Below, in pieces: positions 1 to 9,832 of a stretch of 64,000 nucleotides of DNA. The DNA lies in contig NZ_CAAAIW010000009.1 of NCBI RefSeq assembly GCF_900640115.1, positions 30,399 to 94,398 of the forward strand. The letters are read 5' to 3'. The position numbers and the translations under genes were made by a program. The notes below the pieces were generated by a model. That model was not told where the DNA came from and made no database searches. It was given only the letters and a program-made list of their open reading frames with translations. The DNA is from Legionella yabuuchiae (GTDB taxonomy: Bacteria > Pseudomonadota > Gammaproteobacteria > Legionellales > Legionellaceae). The first letter of the stretch is position 1. Every line of letters begins with the position of its first letter.

Positions 1-630
1 AAGAATTGTTGATATATATTCTAGTTGAGCCAAGATCTTTGCTTGGCAATGCTTATTGATCTGAAAGTGGTCAGAAAAGACATCAAGTGCTTGTGTAATA
101 CTTTCCATAAAGTGAGAAAAATAGGGAACCTTAGGAATAAAATTACCTTTTTGAAAATCAAAGCGATCTTCAAAAAGGTAAATAGCTCGCTCCAGATCGG
201 TTTGTCTTTCTTGAAAAAAATGCTGTTGCAAAACTAGTCTGTTAATTAATAAATCACCAATTTTTTTTGCATGAGCATACCAGATTTTTTTTTCCGTTTT
301 TTCTATGTGGTATAGCAATAAAAAAAAATGCGCTGCAGTAATAGATAATATTTTGTCTTCGGTAAACATCAGCTTTTTCGGATTAAACGATGTAATGCAT
401 GGGGTTATATAATTTGCAGAATTAATGTTTTTAAAATAATAACGTACGGCCAATTCGCTGATAAAACCTCTAGCTAGAGTAGTCCGTTTTTCATGCGATT
501 CCTCTGTGAAAAAATGTTGGTTGTTTCTCGCTAGGGATTTTCGTTGTGCCTGCTCTTTAATAGAGATAGCACCTGGTATGGAGATGAAATCAAGAGGGTC
601 TTCATGCCAATTAAGAGTATTTTTGAGCAT
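1..630 (-). CDS. hypothetical protein, C-terminus beyond window
   Basis: A leftward reading frame stays open for 210 codons from an ATG at 630 and runs off the left edge without a stop. The product starts MLKNTLNWHEDPLDF and is rich in charged and aromatic residues. I see no signal peptide or membrane segment and do not recognise a family. It is divergent from the P-loop kinase at 802, with a 171-bp shared upstream region. Several poly-A/T runs inside it keep the frame exactly, which argues that the frame is genuine. Short rightward frames in the same stretch are shadows. Confidence 0.6.
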   Translation of the reverse strand, partial: MLKNTLNWHEDPLDFISIPGAISIKEQAQRKSLARNNQHFFTEESHEKRTTLARGFISELAVRYYFKNINSANYITPCITSFNPKKLMFTEDKILSITAAHFFLLLYHIEKTEKKIWYAHAKKIGDLLINRLVLQQHFFQERQTDLERAIYLFEDRFDFQKGNFIPKVPYFSHFMESITQALDVFSDHFQINKHCQAKILAQLEYISTIL

Positions 631-801
631 TAGTACTCCTAGTAGAAGCTATACTTGTAATATAGATGAGAAACGGAACATAAGCATTGAATACTTAAAG
701 AGTAATGACTCAGGCTGGATCTTGAAACTTGGTGAACGAATGGATTTTCATTCGAGTGAGCGGTTATCTTCGAATTTCACATTCTGCGCGAAGGATAGTG
801 T

Positions 802-1557
802 ATGATTCTGGATATTGTAAATAAAACAATAGCACTGCAGGAGCAGTCCCCGGAAGGAAAAATAATTGTCGTAGGTATAACCGGTCCAACAGCATCAGGC
901 AAAAGCACTTTGGCAGCTGCTGTGGAAAATCAATTATTACAGCTAGGAAAGTCTGTTGTTGGTGTTAAAATGGACTGGGTTTTGAAAGAAAGAAGCGCTC
1001 GAGAGGCCGATCTAAAACTCATTATTTCCAGAATGACATTTATGCCTTATGAGCCTTATCATCATATGGAATTGAATCATATCCATCGTTTTCTAGAAAA
1101 AGTTCGTTATTATAATAAACAGCTTTTAGAAAAAGATAGCAAGCTAACTAAGGATAAAACCATTGTTTTAAAGCATCTCTACAACAGAGTTGACGGTTTA
1201 TCCAATCATCGCCAAGAAATTCATCTCAAACCACATTTAATCATTTTGCTGGATGGGTCATATAATCTTATCCATTATTTAGATTATTATGTCGATTTCC
1301 AATATTTAATACTCGCAGACTTAGATGAACTTTTGCAACGATTATTAGTTCGGGCGTTCGCTTATCGAGCTCCTGCCTTAATTAAAGAATATTTTTTACG
1401 TATCAATCTACCTTCCATATTACACTATTTAGCTGTCTATCTTCAAAATGCAGATATTATTGTCGACAATACTAACTGGGATGGCCCTAGAATCATGTCG
1501 CAAAAAGAGGTATTCAAATGGATCGCTAAAGCACAAGAATGGATGCGATCTGTGTAA
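802..1557 (+). CDS. P-loop nucleoside kinase (uridine kinase/phosphoribulokinase-like)
   Basis: A 251-residue soluble protein with a clear Walker A motif, GPTASGKST, near residues 28-36, inside an N-terminal beta-strand context (IIVVGITG) typical of the uridine kinase/phosphoribulokinase fold. A later hydrophobic strand, LIILLDGSY, matches the region where these kinases carry their second acidic motif, and an arginine-rich stretch follows. The substrate cannot be read from the sequence; uridine kinase is the closest familiar family. The start is supported by an AAGGA site just upstream. It faces glmU convergently. Confidence 0.7.
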   Translation: MILDIVNKTIALQEQSPEGKIIVVGITGPTASGKSTLAAAVENQLLQLGKSVVGVKMDWVLKERSAREADLKLIISRMTFMPYEPYHHMELNHIHRFLEKVRYYNKQLLEKDSKLTKDKTIVLKHLYNRVDGLSNHRQEIHLKPHLIILLDGSYNLIHYLDYYVDFQYLILADLDELLQRLLVRAFAYRAPALIKEYFLRINLPSILHYLAVYLQNADIIVDNTNWDGPRIMSQKEVFKWIAKAQEWMRSV

Positions 1558-1628
1558 TTCAACATCAATGCCCCTTATAATGTCAATGCCGAAAAAAATT
1601 GTGGAGAAACGCTATGAAAATGTCCTCT

Positions 1629-1682
1629 ATAGCTCATCTCTGTACATGACAGGTTTTTTTGTCATGTACAGAGATAGCTCAT
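1629..1682. mobile_element. 36-bp palindromic micro-element with 9-bp target duplication, copy 1
   Basis: A 36-bp sequence at 1638-1673 has perfect 13-bp inverted arms, CTCTGTACATGAC and its complement, around an AGG plus seven-T loop. It is bounded on both sides by the same 9 bp, ATAGCTCAT (1629-1637 and 1674-1682). An identical 36-mer with a different 9-bp duplication lies at 50847-50882. This arrangement is what transposition leaves behind. The hairpin sits just downstream of glmU (leftward) and of the kinase (rightward) and could also act as a terminator in either direction. Confidence 0.85.
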
Positions 1683-1698
1683 CACAACTCGGTGAAGA

Positions 1699-3072
1699 CT
1701 AGGATTCTTTAACCGGTCGTTTCCAGCCCGAAATGGTTTTTTGACGGCTTTCGCTTAACGTTAATTCACCCGGCGGTGCATTTTTGCGAATAGTACTGCC
1801 AGCGCCGATGGTGGCGTTTTTTCCTACGGTAACGGGTGCTACCAGTTGCGTATCTGAACCTATAAAAGCCCCATCTTCGATAATGGTTTGGTATTTATTG
1901 GCGCCATCATAATTGCAAGTAATGGTGCCTGCGCCTATATTCACTTTTTTACCTATGGTTACATCCCCTAAATAACTTAAATGATTGGCTTTACTTCCTT
2001 CATCCATGACGGCGTTTTTAGCTTCAACAAAATTACCAATTTTACAGTTTGACGCTAAAATCGTCCCGGGTCTTATACGCGCAAACGGTCCAATTTGACA
2101 ATGGTCTCCAATCTGACAATTGTCTAACACTGAGTTTGCTAAAATTTCGCAATGCTCACCAATGTTGACGTTTTTAAGTACGCAATTTGGGCCTATAATA
2201 CTCCCCTCGCCGATAAAAACGGATCCTTCAAATACAGAATTAACATCAATACAAACATCAAGGCCGCATTCCAAAACTCCGCGAATATCGATGCGTGCGG
2301 CATCCATAATTCTTACCCCTTGAAGCATTAATTGTTCGGCTAAGCGTTTTTGAAATGCGCGCTCAAGCCATTGAAGCTGAATACGGTCATTAACCCCCAA
2401 AATCTCTAGAGGATCACTCGCTTTCATGGACGCAATCTCAACGCCTTCCTGCGATGCTTTGGCGATAATTTCGGTAAGATAATATTCTTTCTGTGCATTT
2501 TTATTGCTTAGTTTCGGTAGCCAGCGTTGTAAAGCTTTTGAATGAGCAACGCATATGCCGCTGTAAATTTCATTAATTTTTCTTTGATTGTCAGAAGCAT
2601 CTTTTTCTTCGATAATCGCATGAATTCGCTCAGCGCCATCTCGCACCACACGCCCAAACCCAAACGGATCCTCGACGCAGGCTACAAGCAACCCTAATTC
2701 TTTAGCTGCAGAGGCAGTGGTACTAGCGATTAAGCCGTATAACGTCTCAAGTTGGATTAAAGGAACATCGGCAGAAAGGATTAATACCTGGCTGTCCTCG
2801 GACAAATAAGGTAAGGCTTGCATCACCGCATGCCCTGTTCCGAGTTGCATGTCTTGCTTGACCCAATTGACGTTAAGATGGGATAACTCTTGTTTAATCA
2901 TCTCACTGTTATGACCCACTATGACATGAATTGCATGAGGATTGAGTCGAGTAGCGGTATCCACCACTCGCTCCAGCATAGATTTCCCCGCAAGCTGATG
3001 AAGCACTTTAGGCTTTTTGGAGCGCATTCGTTTACCTTGTCCGGCTGCAAGAATCACAATGTCGAGTAACAT
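1699..3072 (-). CDS. glmU: bifunctional UDP-GlcNAc pyrophosphorylase / GlcN-1-P acetyltransferase
   Basis: GlmU makes UDP-N-acetylglucosamine in two cytoplasmic steps: acetylation of glucosamine-1-phosphate, then uridylyl transfer, feeding peptidoglycan and lipopolysaccharide synthesis. The 457-residue product matches the usual length (about 456). The N-terminal uridylyltransferase motif LAAGQGKRMRSKKPKVLH is at residues 8-25. The C-terminal half, from about residue 250, shows the isoleucine-rich hexapeptide repeats of a left-handed beta-helix, with the acetyltransferase region GAGTITCNYDGANK near residue 380. It stands alone here, although in many gamma-proteobacteria it follows the atp operon, which is 20 kb away. 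Confidence 0.97.
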   Translation of the reverse strand: MLLDIVILAAGQGKRMRSKKPKVLHQLAGKSMLERVVDTATRLNPHAIHVIVGHNSEMIKQELSHLNVNWVKQDMQLGTGHAVMQALPYLSEDSQVLILSADVPLIQLETLYGLIASTTASAAKELGLLVACVEDPFGFGRVVRDGAERIHAIIEEKDASDNQRKINEIYSGICVAHSKALQRWLPKLSNKNAQKEYYLTEIIAKASQEGVEIASMKASDPLEILGVNDRIQLQWLERAFQKRLAEQLMLQGVRIMDAARIDIRGVLECGLDVCIDVNSVFEGSVFIGEGSIIGPNCVLKNVNIGEHCEILANSVLDNCQIGDHCQIGPFARIRPGTILASNCKIGNFVEAKNAVMDEGSKANHLSYLGDVTIGKKVNIGAGTITCNYDGANKYQTIIEDGAFIGSDTQLVAPVTVGKNATIGAGSTIRKNAPPGELTLSESRQKTISGWKRPVKES

Positions 3073-3128
3073 GTTAATTTTATTCCCTAAGTGATTAAAA
3101 TAGTGAAAACTGTTTCGAATAAAGATAT

Positions 3129-3298
3129 TGTATACCGATTCTACCCCAAGATACTGGTTTTTTCGCGTATTGATTTTTGAGGTGGCAGGATTTTAAAAAC
3201 GAAGTAATAGCAAGCTCTATTGGGAGCTTTTTAACATTGTTTAGACGAGAAAAGCAACCGCGAAAATCCTGTCCCTTCAGATAAAATGGGTATACAAA
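3129..3298. repeat. nested inverted repeat upstream of the gene at 3328, possible decayed MITE
   Basis: The intergenic segment between glmU and the next gene is bounded by a perfect 9-bp inverted pair, TTGTATACC (3129-3137) and GGTATACAA (3290-3298). A second pair is nested inside, CAGGATTTT (3186-3194) and AAAATCCTG (3263-3271). A small hairpin, AAGCTC/GAGCTT followed by Ts, sits in the centre (3212-3232). The outer ends loosely recall the TATACCCG ends of the repeat family at 41.6 and 52 kb, but the match is weak. It could equally be chance structure in a promoter region. Confidence 0.35.
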
Positions 3299-3327
3299 TA
3301 TAAAATTGCGACAAAAGGAGTAGTATT

Positions 3328-4212
3328 ATGACAATTTTCCTTATATTGGCTCAAAAAATAGCATTAGCCCAGCTAAAAGAACGGAAAAATCAATCGGTTG
3401 CTGCTGATTACAGTTGGCCAAATCGGTTTTTCTCGAGCTTTGGTTTAGGCCGTGATGAACGTATTTCCGATGCTAAGCGTGAAATTCTTGACGATTTGGG
3501 CCTTATGATAAAAGGGTTTGCGCCACGAGATAATGATGAGGAGAATTTAACAGCACTTCTTGATCTAATTTCAAAAAGTAAGGGGCATGCAAAAGCAATA
3601 AGTGACCGAGGTGGATTTGTCAATGAGGGAGCTACAGGACCTGCTTTGGAAGCACTCACTCAGTTATTAAATTTTATGCATAAAAAATTACATGAACATG
3701 GTCTGACTGACATAGAATGCACTAAGGAGCCTTATGGAATTTTTTGTTTTTATGCCGCCAGATACTTCACCACCAAATCGGTAGATGATTTAAAAAAAGT
3801 GAACGTTGCCAGTTTCATGGATAATCCTCACGTGTCTAGCGCTCCAAAAATTTCTAGCGCCAAAGATAAGCTATTAGATGAGGCTTTAACCAACTGCAAA
3901 GCTATGATTGCACCAATGGACGCGTCTGAAGACAGTTTGTCAATTAAACTATGTGTTAAATCTGCAATCCAAAATCTTCTTGCTGCCAATAAAGAGTTAT
4001 GTGATGAGCTTGGAACAGATCTCGGTTTGAGTGTTAATGTTACCTTGTTTAGTTCGCTTAGGATAGGTCCAAAATTTAAACCATCACTGGGTCGGCTTAA
4101 TGACTTTATGAACAAAGCTTTGGAAGCGATTGAAACCCCAGCGCTGTATGACCAGGAGCTGAATTTTAGTTTTATTCCGAACTTAGACCGAGCTACTTCT
4201 ATGTCGCCATAA
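3328..4212 (+). CDS. hypothetical protein, 294 aa
   Basis: A soluble, mostly helical-looking protein I do not recognise. The start is well supported by AAGGAG seven bases before the ATG. The first dozen residues are hydrophobic (TIFLILAQKIALAQL) but too short and amphipathic for a confident signal peptide; the rest is charged with no transmembrane segment. It converges on the asparaginase gene, ending 38 bp from its stop. Isolated unknown genes of this kind are common among lineage-specific proteins of Legionellales, but nothing in the sequence assigns a role. Confidence 0.65.
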   Translation: MTIFLILAQKIALAQLKERKNQSVAADYSWPNRFFSSFGLGRDERISDAKREILDDLGLMIKGFAPRDNDEENLTALLDLISKSKGHAKAISDRGGFVNEGATGPALEALTQLLNFMHKKLHEHGLTDIECTKEPYGIFCFYAARYFTTKSVDDLKKVNVASFMDNPHVSSAPKISSAKDKLLDEALTNCKAMIAPMDASEDSLSIKLCVKSAIQNLLAANKELCDELGTDLGLSVNVTLFSSLRIGPKFKPSLGRLNDFMNKALEAIETPALYDQELNFSFIPNLDRATSMSP

Positions 4213-4250
4213 GGATTGAACAATGTGCTAAAGATAGCTGGGTCAAATGG

Positions 4251-5285
4251 TTATTGTTTCTCGGTTAACTCCCCGCATAGATCCGTTTCTAATAACGATT
4301 TGACCTGGCGAATATCGGAATACTTGCTTAATAAATATAACAGTTTGCAATGCGCCGCCTCAGGGGTCATATCATGGCCGCTGATTAGCCCCGCTTGCTT
4401 TAGCGTATAACCAGTCGCGTACTGACTCATTTTAACATGACCGTGTTGGCATTGACTGCAATTAACAATGATCACACCGCGGCGACAGGCCTCTTCTAGA
4501 AGATTCAAAAAACGCGGATCATTATTTTGTGCATTTCCTGCGCCATACGTTTCTAATATCAGACCTCGAATCGGTTGCTCAAGAATATAAGCCAAAACTT
4601 CGGTAGAAAATCCGGGAAATAAACGAAAATTAGCGATAAAGTGTGGGGTAATCGTTAGAAAGCGAAACGGTCTTGACTTCGGTTTCAGCAGTAACCGTTC
4701 TTTTAAGTTGATGGTAATGTCTAGTGTGGCTAAGATTGGAAAATTAGGTGAATCAAAGGCATCAAAGCGTTGCGCGCTTACTTTTTGTGCGCGATTTCCT
4801 CGCAAGAGTTTTTGATTAAAAAAAATACAAACCTCTTTAATGGGTTGATGAGCACATAGCCATAATGAGGTGATGATGTTATCAACGGCATCGTTACGGA
4901 CTTCTGATAAAGGGATTTGAGAGCCTGTCAGGATAACGGGTTTATCAAGATGCTCGAGCATAAAGGATAATGCCGATGCCGTATAGGCCATAGTATCAGT
5001 GCCATGAAAGACGACAAACCCATCATAGTGTTGATATTCTTCATTAATATCACTGGCAATCCGATTCCATTCACTTAGCGTTAGGTTTGAGGAATCCAGC
5101 AAGGGATCATATTCTTTAATAAAAAACTCCGGCATGTCTTTATGGCTCAAAGCAGATATAGTTTGCAGCGCTTGTTGCACATAGCCTGGAGCAGGTTCAT
5201 ACCCATGATTCGTTTTGATGCTGCTAATGGTGCCGCCAGTGTTGATGATTAGTATTTTCTTTTTCATTCCACGGATGCTCATCAT
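4251..5285 (-). CDS. ansA: type I (cytoplasmic) L-asparaginase
   Basis: Hydrolyses L-asparagine to aspartate and ammonia. Both active-site signatures of the asparaginase/glutaminase family are visible: NTGGTISS (about residues 15-22), holding the first catalytic threonine, and FHGTDTMAYTA (about 95-105), holding the Thr-Asp pair. Length (344) is close to the usual 335-340. No signal peptide precedes the first motif, which fits the cytoplasmic AnsA type rather than periplasmic AnsB. The N-terminus MMSIRGMKKKI has three possible starts; the third Met would give a 338-residue protein. None has a strong ribosome binding site. Confidence 0.92.
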   Translation of the reverse strand: MMSIRGMKKKILIINTGGTISSIKTNHGYEPAPGYVQQALQTISALSHKDMPEFFIKEYDPLLDSSNLTLSEWNRIASDINEEYQHYDGFVVFHGTDTMAYTASALSFMLEHLDKPVILTGSQIPLSEVRNDAVDNIITSLWLCAHQPIKEVCIFFNQKLLRGNRAQKVSAQRFDAFDSPNFPILATLDITINLKERLLLKPKSRPFRFLTITPHFIANFRLFPGFSTEVLAYILEQPIRGLILETYGAGNAQNNDPRFLNLLEEACRRGVIIVNCSQCQHGHVKMSQYATGYTLKQAGLISGHDMTPEAAHCKLLYLLSKYSDIRQVKSLLETDLCGELTEKQ

Positions 5286-5397
5286 AGTCGTATACTTTAT
5301 TGTAATCGTTCTTGGGTCATATCGTCTTATTTATTTGCCAAAGTCTCGTGTTTTGTGGAAAAATCAGGGTATTAATAGTTCGTTTAAGCAGTAATGA

Positions 5398-5910
5398 ATG
5401 GTAATTGATAGAGCCGGTTACCGGTTAAATGTAGGGATCATTCTGGTGAATGATTCCGGCCGCGTATTTTGGGGTCGCCGTCATGGTCACGATGCCTGGC
5501 AGTTTCCCCAAGGTGGGCTTGCAAGCGGAGAAACTGCTACCGAGGCGATGTATCGTGAGCTTAGGGAAGAAATAGGCCTAGACCGCGACGACATTGAACT
5601 ATTGGGTGCTACCAAGCGGTGGTTAAAATATCGTTTGCCAAAGCAATATATACGTCATGGCAGCAAACCTTTGGTCGTGGGTCAAAAACAAAAATGGTTT
5701 TTGCTAAAGCTCGTGGCCAGTGAACAAAAATTGCGGTTAGATTTGAGTGATTCACCGGAGTTTGATAGTTGGCGGTGGATTGATTATTACGAACCACAAG
5801 ATCATGTGATTTTTTTTAAAAAACACGTCTATGCTCAAGCTCTAAAAGAGCTGGAGCCTTTTCTAAAAAAGCGTAAAACCGCTTACGGTAAACGCAAAAA
5901 AATGAGGTAA
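5398..5910 (+). CDS. rppH: RNA pyrophosphohydrolase, Nudix family
   Basis: RppH removes pyrophosphate from the 5' triphosphate of transcripts and so triggers RNase E-dependent mRNA decay. The 170-residue protein begins with MVIDRAGYRLNVGIILVN, characteristic of RppH, and carries a complete Nudix box (about residues 37-59: GGLASGE, then REL-REEIGL). The basic C-terminus (KKRKTAYGKRKKMR) is consistent with RNA contact. It lies 13 bp before ptsP; the rppH-ptsP pair is also adjacent in E. coli and many gamma-proteobacteria, which supports the call. It heads the operon running to thyA. Confidence 0.95.
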   Translation: MVIDRAGYRLNVGIILVNDSGRVFWGRRHGHDAWQFPQGGLASGETATEAMYRELREEIGLDRDDIELLGATKRWLKYRLPKQYIRHGSKPLVVGQKQKWFLLKLVASEQKLRLDLSDSPEFDSWRWIDYYEPQDHVIFFKKHVYAQALKELEPFLKKRKTAYGKRKKMR

Positions 5911-5923
5911 TCATATTCTTTAG

Positions 5924-8215
5924 ATGTTGAAAGTACTAAACCGCATTGTCCAGAGTGTTACCACGGCCGGTTCGTTAAGTGATGCCTTACACATTCTGGT
6001 AGAAGAGCTTCGAAAAGCCGTCGTTGCTGAAGCGGTTTCTGTTTTCCTTATCGATAATAAAAGCGGTGAATATGTATTGATTGCAACCAATGGGTTGCAG
6101 CAAAAGGCCGAGTCTCGCGTTCGAGTGCCACTGGATAAAGGACTAATTGGACTTGTTGGTCGCCGTGAAGAACCCATCAACATTGATAATGCTTCCGCTC
6201 ATGCAGATTATTTTTATCATTCTTTACTCGGTGAAGAAGAGTTAAATTCATTCCTAGGCGTCCCTATTATCCAGCACCGTAAGTTATACGGCGTTTTAGT
6301 CGCCCAACGAGCAGAAGCGCGCTTTTTTGATGATGCTGAAGAAGCGTTTATGATTACGCTAGCAGCTCAGCTAGGGGGAACATTATCCCATGCTGAAGCG
6401 ACCGGTGAACTTAGTCAGCTGACCCTTCCTAAGCCGGTAGGATTAGCTAGGTCTGAAGTCAACCAACTTTCTTTATCTGGAATTGGTTGTGTGCCAGGTG
6501 TTGGCATAGGTACAGCGGTTACGGTTTATCCTCCTGCAGATATTGATGCGGTTCCCAAAAGAACGGTGGATGATGTTGAAGCAGAGGTCGCGATTTTTTA
6601 TGAGGCGCTGCAATCTGCGCGGGAAGATATGCAACGCCTCAGTCGCCGCATGAAGTCCAGAGTAGCCGAAAGCGAGCATGCGCTGTTTGATGTTTATCTT
6701 AGGATGATGGATAAAGACAACCTCGGGAAAGAAGTCGAAGAGGTTATTCGAGAAGAAAGCTTGAGTGCACAAGCAGCCTTGTCTGCCGTGGTTAAGAAGC
6801 ATGTGCTGCAATTTGAGGGCATGAAAGACGAGTATCTTCGCGAACGGGCGAGCGATTTTCGTGATTTAGGACGTCGTGTGTTGGCCGAATTACAATCCTC
6901 ACAAATTGAAGAAATTGAATACCCTAAGCGCACCATTCTGGTTGGAGAAGAAATTACCGCAGGAGCTTTGGCTGAAGTGCCAGAAGGGCAGCTGGCTGGG
7001 ATTATTTCCGCCAAAGGATCCAACAATTCTCATGTGGCTATTTTAGCACGCGGGATGGGCGTGCCTACTGTTATGGGGGTTCGGGGGTTAAGCATTGAGC
7101 AATTGTCACGCCGTGCTGTGGTGGTGGATGGGTATTATGGGCAGATTTATATTTCTCCTTCCAAGCGATTGGTTGCAGAATACAAAGTGCTGGCTCAGGA
7201 AGAAGATGAGCTTAATCAAAGCTTGGTTAATCTGCGTGATAAGCCTGCGGAAACCACCGATAATTACCGCATTTCGTTGCAAGTGAATACGGGATTAGCA
7301 ATGGATGCTGGTTTATCCATGAGTGTTGGCGCTGAGGGTGTTGGCCTTTATCGCTCAGAAGTTCCGTTTATGAGCCGGGATCGTTTTCCTTCCGAAGATG
7401 AGCAACACGTGATTTACCGTCAGATTCTTAAAGCCTTCGCTCCTCGAAAAGTGACCATGCGCACCTTGGATATTGGTGGAGATAAAACGCTGAGCTATTT
7501 TCCTGTAGAAGAAGATAACCCTTATCTCGGATGGCGAGGTATTCGTGTCACGCTAGATCATCCCGATGTGTTTTTATTGCAAGTAAGAGCGATGATGCGT
7601 GCCAATGAGGAATTAAATAATCTTCGTATTATGTTGCCGATGGTCACCACGCTAGGGGAGCTTGATGAAGCTATATTTTTAGTGGATCAGGCCTTTATGG
7701 AGTTACTGGAAGAAGGATGCGTTATTGAAAAACCAGAAATCGGGGTTATGATTGAAGTGCCTGCTGCGGTCTATCAAGCACGTGAGTTTGCAAGACGGGT
7801 TGATTTTTTATCCGTTGGAAGCAATGACTTAACCCAGTATCTTTTGGCGGTTGACCGAAATAATGCTAGAGTGGCAGGACTTTATAATTCTTTTCACCCC
7901 GCTATGGTAAAAACGTTAATGAAAGTGGTGGAAGGCGGGCATGCGGCAGGGGTTGAGGTCAGCATTTGCGGCGAAATGGCCAGTGATCCTTTGGCGGTGA
8001 TCTTACTGATGGCCATGGGCTTTGATACGTTAAGCATGAACTCGTTTAGTTTGCCAAGAGTAAAATGGGTGATTCGTAGTTTTTCCATTGCGAATGCTCG
8101 GAAAATCTTAGCGGATGTTTTAGAGTTTGAGCATGCTGAAGAAATCAGGCTCTATTTACAAAAGGCGCTGGAAGAAGCAGGTCTGGGTGGATTAATTAGG
8201 GCAGGAAAATCATGA
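5924..8215 (+). CDS. ptsP: phosphoenolpyruvate-protein phosphotransferase, EI-Ntr type
   Basis: First enzyme of the nitrogen-related phosphotransferase relay; it autophosphorylates from PEP and passes the phosphate to NPr. At 763 residues it has the EI-Ntr layout: an N-terminal GAF sensor domain (about 1-160), the EI N-terminal domain, the phosphohistidine segment GSNNSHVAILARG (His near residue 369), and a PEP-binding TIM barrel ending with the SICGEMASDP motif. No NPr or EIIA-Ntr gene is present in this window. The last four bases overlap the start of the next gene, implying translational coupling. Confidence 0.95.
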   Translation: MLKVLNRIVQSVTTAGSLSDALHILVEELRKAVVAEAVSVFLIDNKSGEYVLIATNGLQQKAESRVRVPLDKGLIGLVGRREEPINIDNASAHADYFYHSLLGEEELNSFLGVPIIQHRKLYGVLVAQRAEARFFDDAEEAFMITLAAQLGGTLSHAEATGELSQLTLPKPVGLARSEVNQLSLSGIGCVPGVGIGTAVTVYPPADIDAVPKRTVDDVEAEVAIFYEALQSAREDMQRLSRRMKSRVAESEHALFDVYLRMMDKDNLGKEVEEVIREESLSAQAALSAVVKKHVLQFEGMKDEYLRERASDFRDLGRRVLAELQSSQIEEIEYPKRTILVGEEITAGALAEVPEGQLAGIISAKGSNNSHVAILARGMGVPTVMGVRGLSIEQLSRRAVVVDGYYGQIYISPSKRLVAEYKVLAQEEDELNQSLVNLRDKPAETTDNYRISLQVNTGLAMDAGLSMSVGAEGVGLYRSEVPFMSRDRFPSEDEQHVIYRQILKAFAPRKVTMRTLDIGGDKTLSYFPVEEDNPYLGWRGIRVTLDHPDVFLLQVRAMMRANEELNNLRIMLPMVTTLGELDEAIFLVDQAFMELLEEGCVIEKPEIGVMIEVPAAVYQAREFARRVDFLSVGSNDLTQYLLAVDRNNARVAGLYNSFHPAMVKTLMKVVEGGHAAGVEVSICGEMASDPLAVILLMAMGFDTLSMNSFSLPRVKWVIRSFSIANARKILADVLEFEHAEEIRLYLQKALEEAGLGGLIRAGKS

Positions 8216-9018
8216 TTTTATCAAGTCTAGTTGAGCATGGTACAGCCTATGCCTTAACCGGTGCATTTACCGGATTTATGTCAGGGATTTTGGGAATTGG
8301 CGGAGGCATGATTGTAGTGCCGGCACTGCTTTATATTTTTCATTATACCCATGTTGTCCCCGCAGAGGTTGAAATGCATGTGGCTTCGGGCACTTCATTA
8401 GCGATTATGATTTTTACGGCTATGTCCACTATACGAGCGCACCACCGCCAAGGCGAAATTCTTTGGGGCATTTATCATCGTCTATGGCCGGGAATTATTT
8501 TAGGAACCATTGTTGGGGCGCTCTTAGCGGATCAGTTATCAACCAATGTGTTAAAAATGATTTTCGGTATTTTTTTACTCTTTGTTGGATTTAAAATGCT
8601 GGCAGATGTGCATGTGGAACGTCCACAGAGGATGCCCAGTAATAAGATAACCGGTATCGTCAGTTCCTTGATCGGGTTATTGTCAGGGTTACTGGGTGTT
8701 GGTGGCGGCACGCTGGTGATTCCTTATTTGAATTTTTGCGGGATTAATACCCGTAAAATTCCAGCCATATCCGCGCTATGTACCTTAGCGGTTTCTATGA
8801 TTGGCACCATTGTGTTTATTATTACTGGTAGCAATGAACCTGGCCTGCCCTCGTTTTCTACGGGATACGTATATTGGCCAGCCGTGATTTGGGTTGCGAT
8901 TCCTAGTATTTTATTTGCGCCAATTGGCGCACACTTAACTTATACGTTACCGGTTCAACAATTAAAATATGGGTTGGTCGCCATATTACTCATGGCCGGT
9001 TTGGATCTGCTGATTTAA
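8212..9018 (+). CDS. TauE/SafE family membrane transporter
   Basis: A 268-residue polytopic membrane protein with about eight hydrophobic segments. It shows the internal repeat typical of the TauE/SafE (YfcA-like) family: glycine-rich [13 protein letters not shown] in the first half and [13 protein letters not shown] in the second, each opening a four-helix half. Members export small organic anions such as sulfite or sulfoacetate, but the substrate here is not predictable. It overlaps ptsP by four bases and is 13 bp from lgt. This position between ptsP and lgt is also seen in Legionella-type genomes from memory. Confidence 0.9.
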   Translation: MILSSLVEHGTAYALTGAFTGFMSGILGIGGGMIVVPALLYIFHYTHVVPAEVEMHVASGTSLAIMIFTAMSTIRAHHRQGEILWGIYHRLWPGIILGTIVGALLADQLSTNVLKMIFGIFLLFVGFKMLADVHVERPQRMPSNKITGIVSSLIGLLSGLLGVGGGTLVIPYLNFCGINTRKIPAISALCTLAVSMIGTIVFIITGSNEPGLPSFSTGYVYWPAVIWVAIPSILFAPIGAHLTYTLPVQQLKYGLVAILLMAGLDLLI

Positions 9019-9031
9019 GGATGCTAAAGCG

Positions 9032-9832
9032 ATGCGAATTTTAGTATTTCCACATATTGATCCCGTGGCTTTTTCTTTAGGGCCAGTACGCGTGCATTGG
9101 TACGGGTTAATGTATCTCGTGGGGTTTATTGCCGCCTGGCTCTTGGCTCATTGGCGAGTGAAACGTTACCGTTTGGATTGGACTTCTGAGCAGATTGGCG
9201 ATTTAATTTTTTATAGCGCTGTGGGTGTTATCGTTGGCGGACGACTTGGCTATATGGTGTTTTATAACCTGCCCCAGTTCATTGAACAACCGTTATCTCT
9301 ATTCAAAGTCTGGCAAGGTGGGATGTCCTTTCATGGAGGACTGCTAGGCGTTATGTTAGCACTGTGGTTGTTGACTTATAAATTTAATAAACGCTTCTTA
9401 GAGATCTCTGATTTTGTTGTCCCCCTCGTTCCCATTGGTTTAGCGGCAGGCCGCTTAGGAAATTTCATCAATGGTGAGTTATGGGGACGGCCAACGGATA
9501 TGCCGTGGGGGGTTGTTTTCCCGCACGTGGATCTGCAACCGCGTCATCCCTCACAGCTGTATGAGTTTGGATTAGAGGGGGTTGCATTATTTGTGTTAAT
9601 TTGGTGGTATGCCTCTAAGCCACGCCCTTTGGGATGTGTTTCTGCGGTATTTTTAGTAGGCTATGCAACGGCCAGACTTATTATAGAGTTTTTCCGAGCT
9701 CCCGATCCTCAGCTAGGTTATCTGGCGTTTAATTGGCTAACCATGGGACAATTGCTCTCTATTCCGATGCTGATTATTGGAATCGTATATTTGTGGATGA
9801 AACGAGATGAAAACGTACCTAAACCTTCTTGA
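9032..9832 (+). CDS. lgt: prolipoprotein diacylglyceryl transferase
   Basis: Transfers diacylglycerol from phosphatidylglycerol to the lipobox cysteine of prolipoproteins, the first step of lipoprotein maturation, in the inner membrane. The 266-residue protein has seven predicted membrane segments. Family hallmarks are MSFHGG (about residues 98-103, the essential His region) and the Lgt signature [16 protein letters not shown] (about 141-156) with its conserved Arg, Asn and Glu. Likely clients in this window are the two BON lipoproteins at 21.5-22.7 kb. It overlaps thyA by 26 bp. Confidence 0.96.
   Translation: MRILVFPHIDPVAFSLGPVRVHWYGLMYLVGFIAAWLLAHWRVKRYRLDWTSEQIGDLIFYSAVGVIVGGRLGYMVFYNLPQFIEQPLSLFKVWQGGMSFHGGLLGVMLALWLLTYKFNKRFLEISDFVVPLVPIGLAAGRLGNFINGELWGRPTDMPWGVVFPHVDLQPRHPSQLYEFGLEGVALFVLIWWYASKPRPLGCVSAVFLVGYATARLIIEFFRAPDPQLGYLAFNWLTMGQLLSIPMLIIGIVYLWMKRDENVPKPS

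Noticed and set aside
506..805. Rightward 99-codon frame
   Set aside because: It lies antisense to the better-supported leftward partial gene ending at 630 and has no ribosome binding site.
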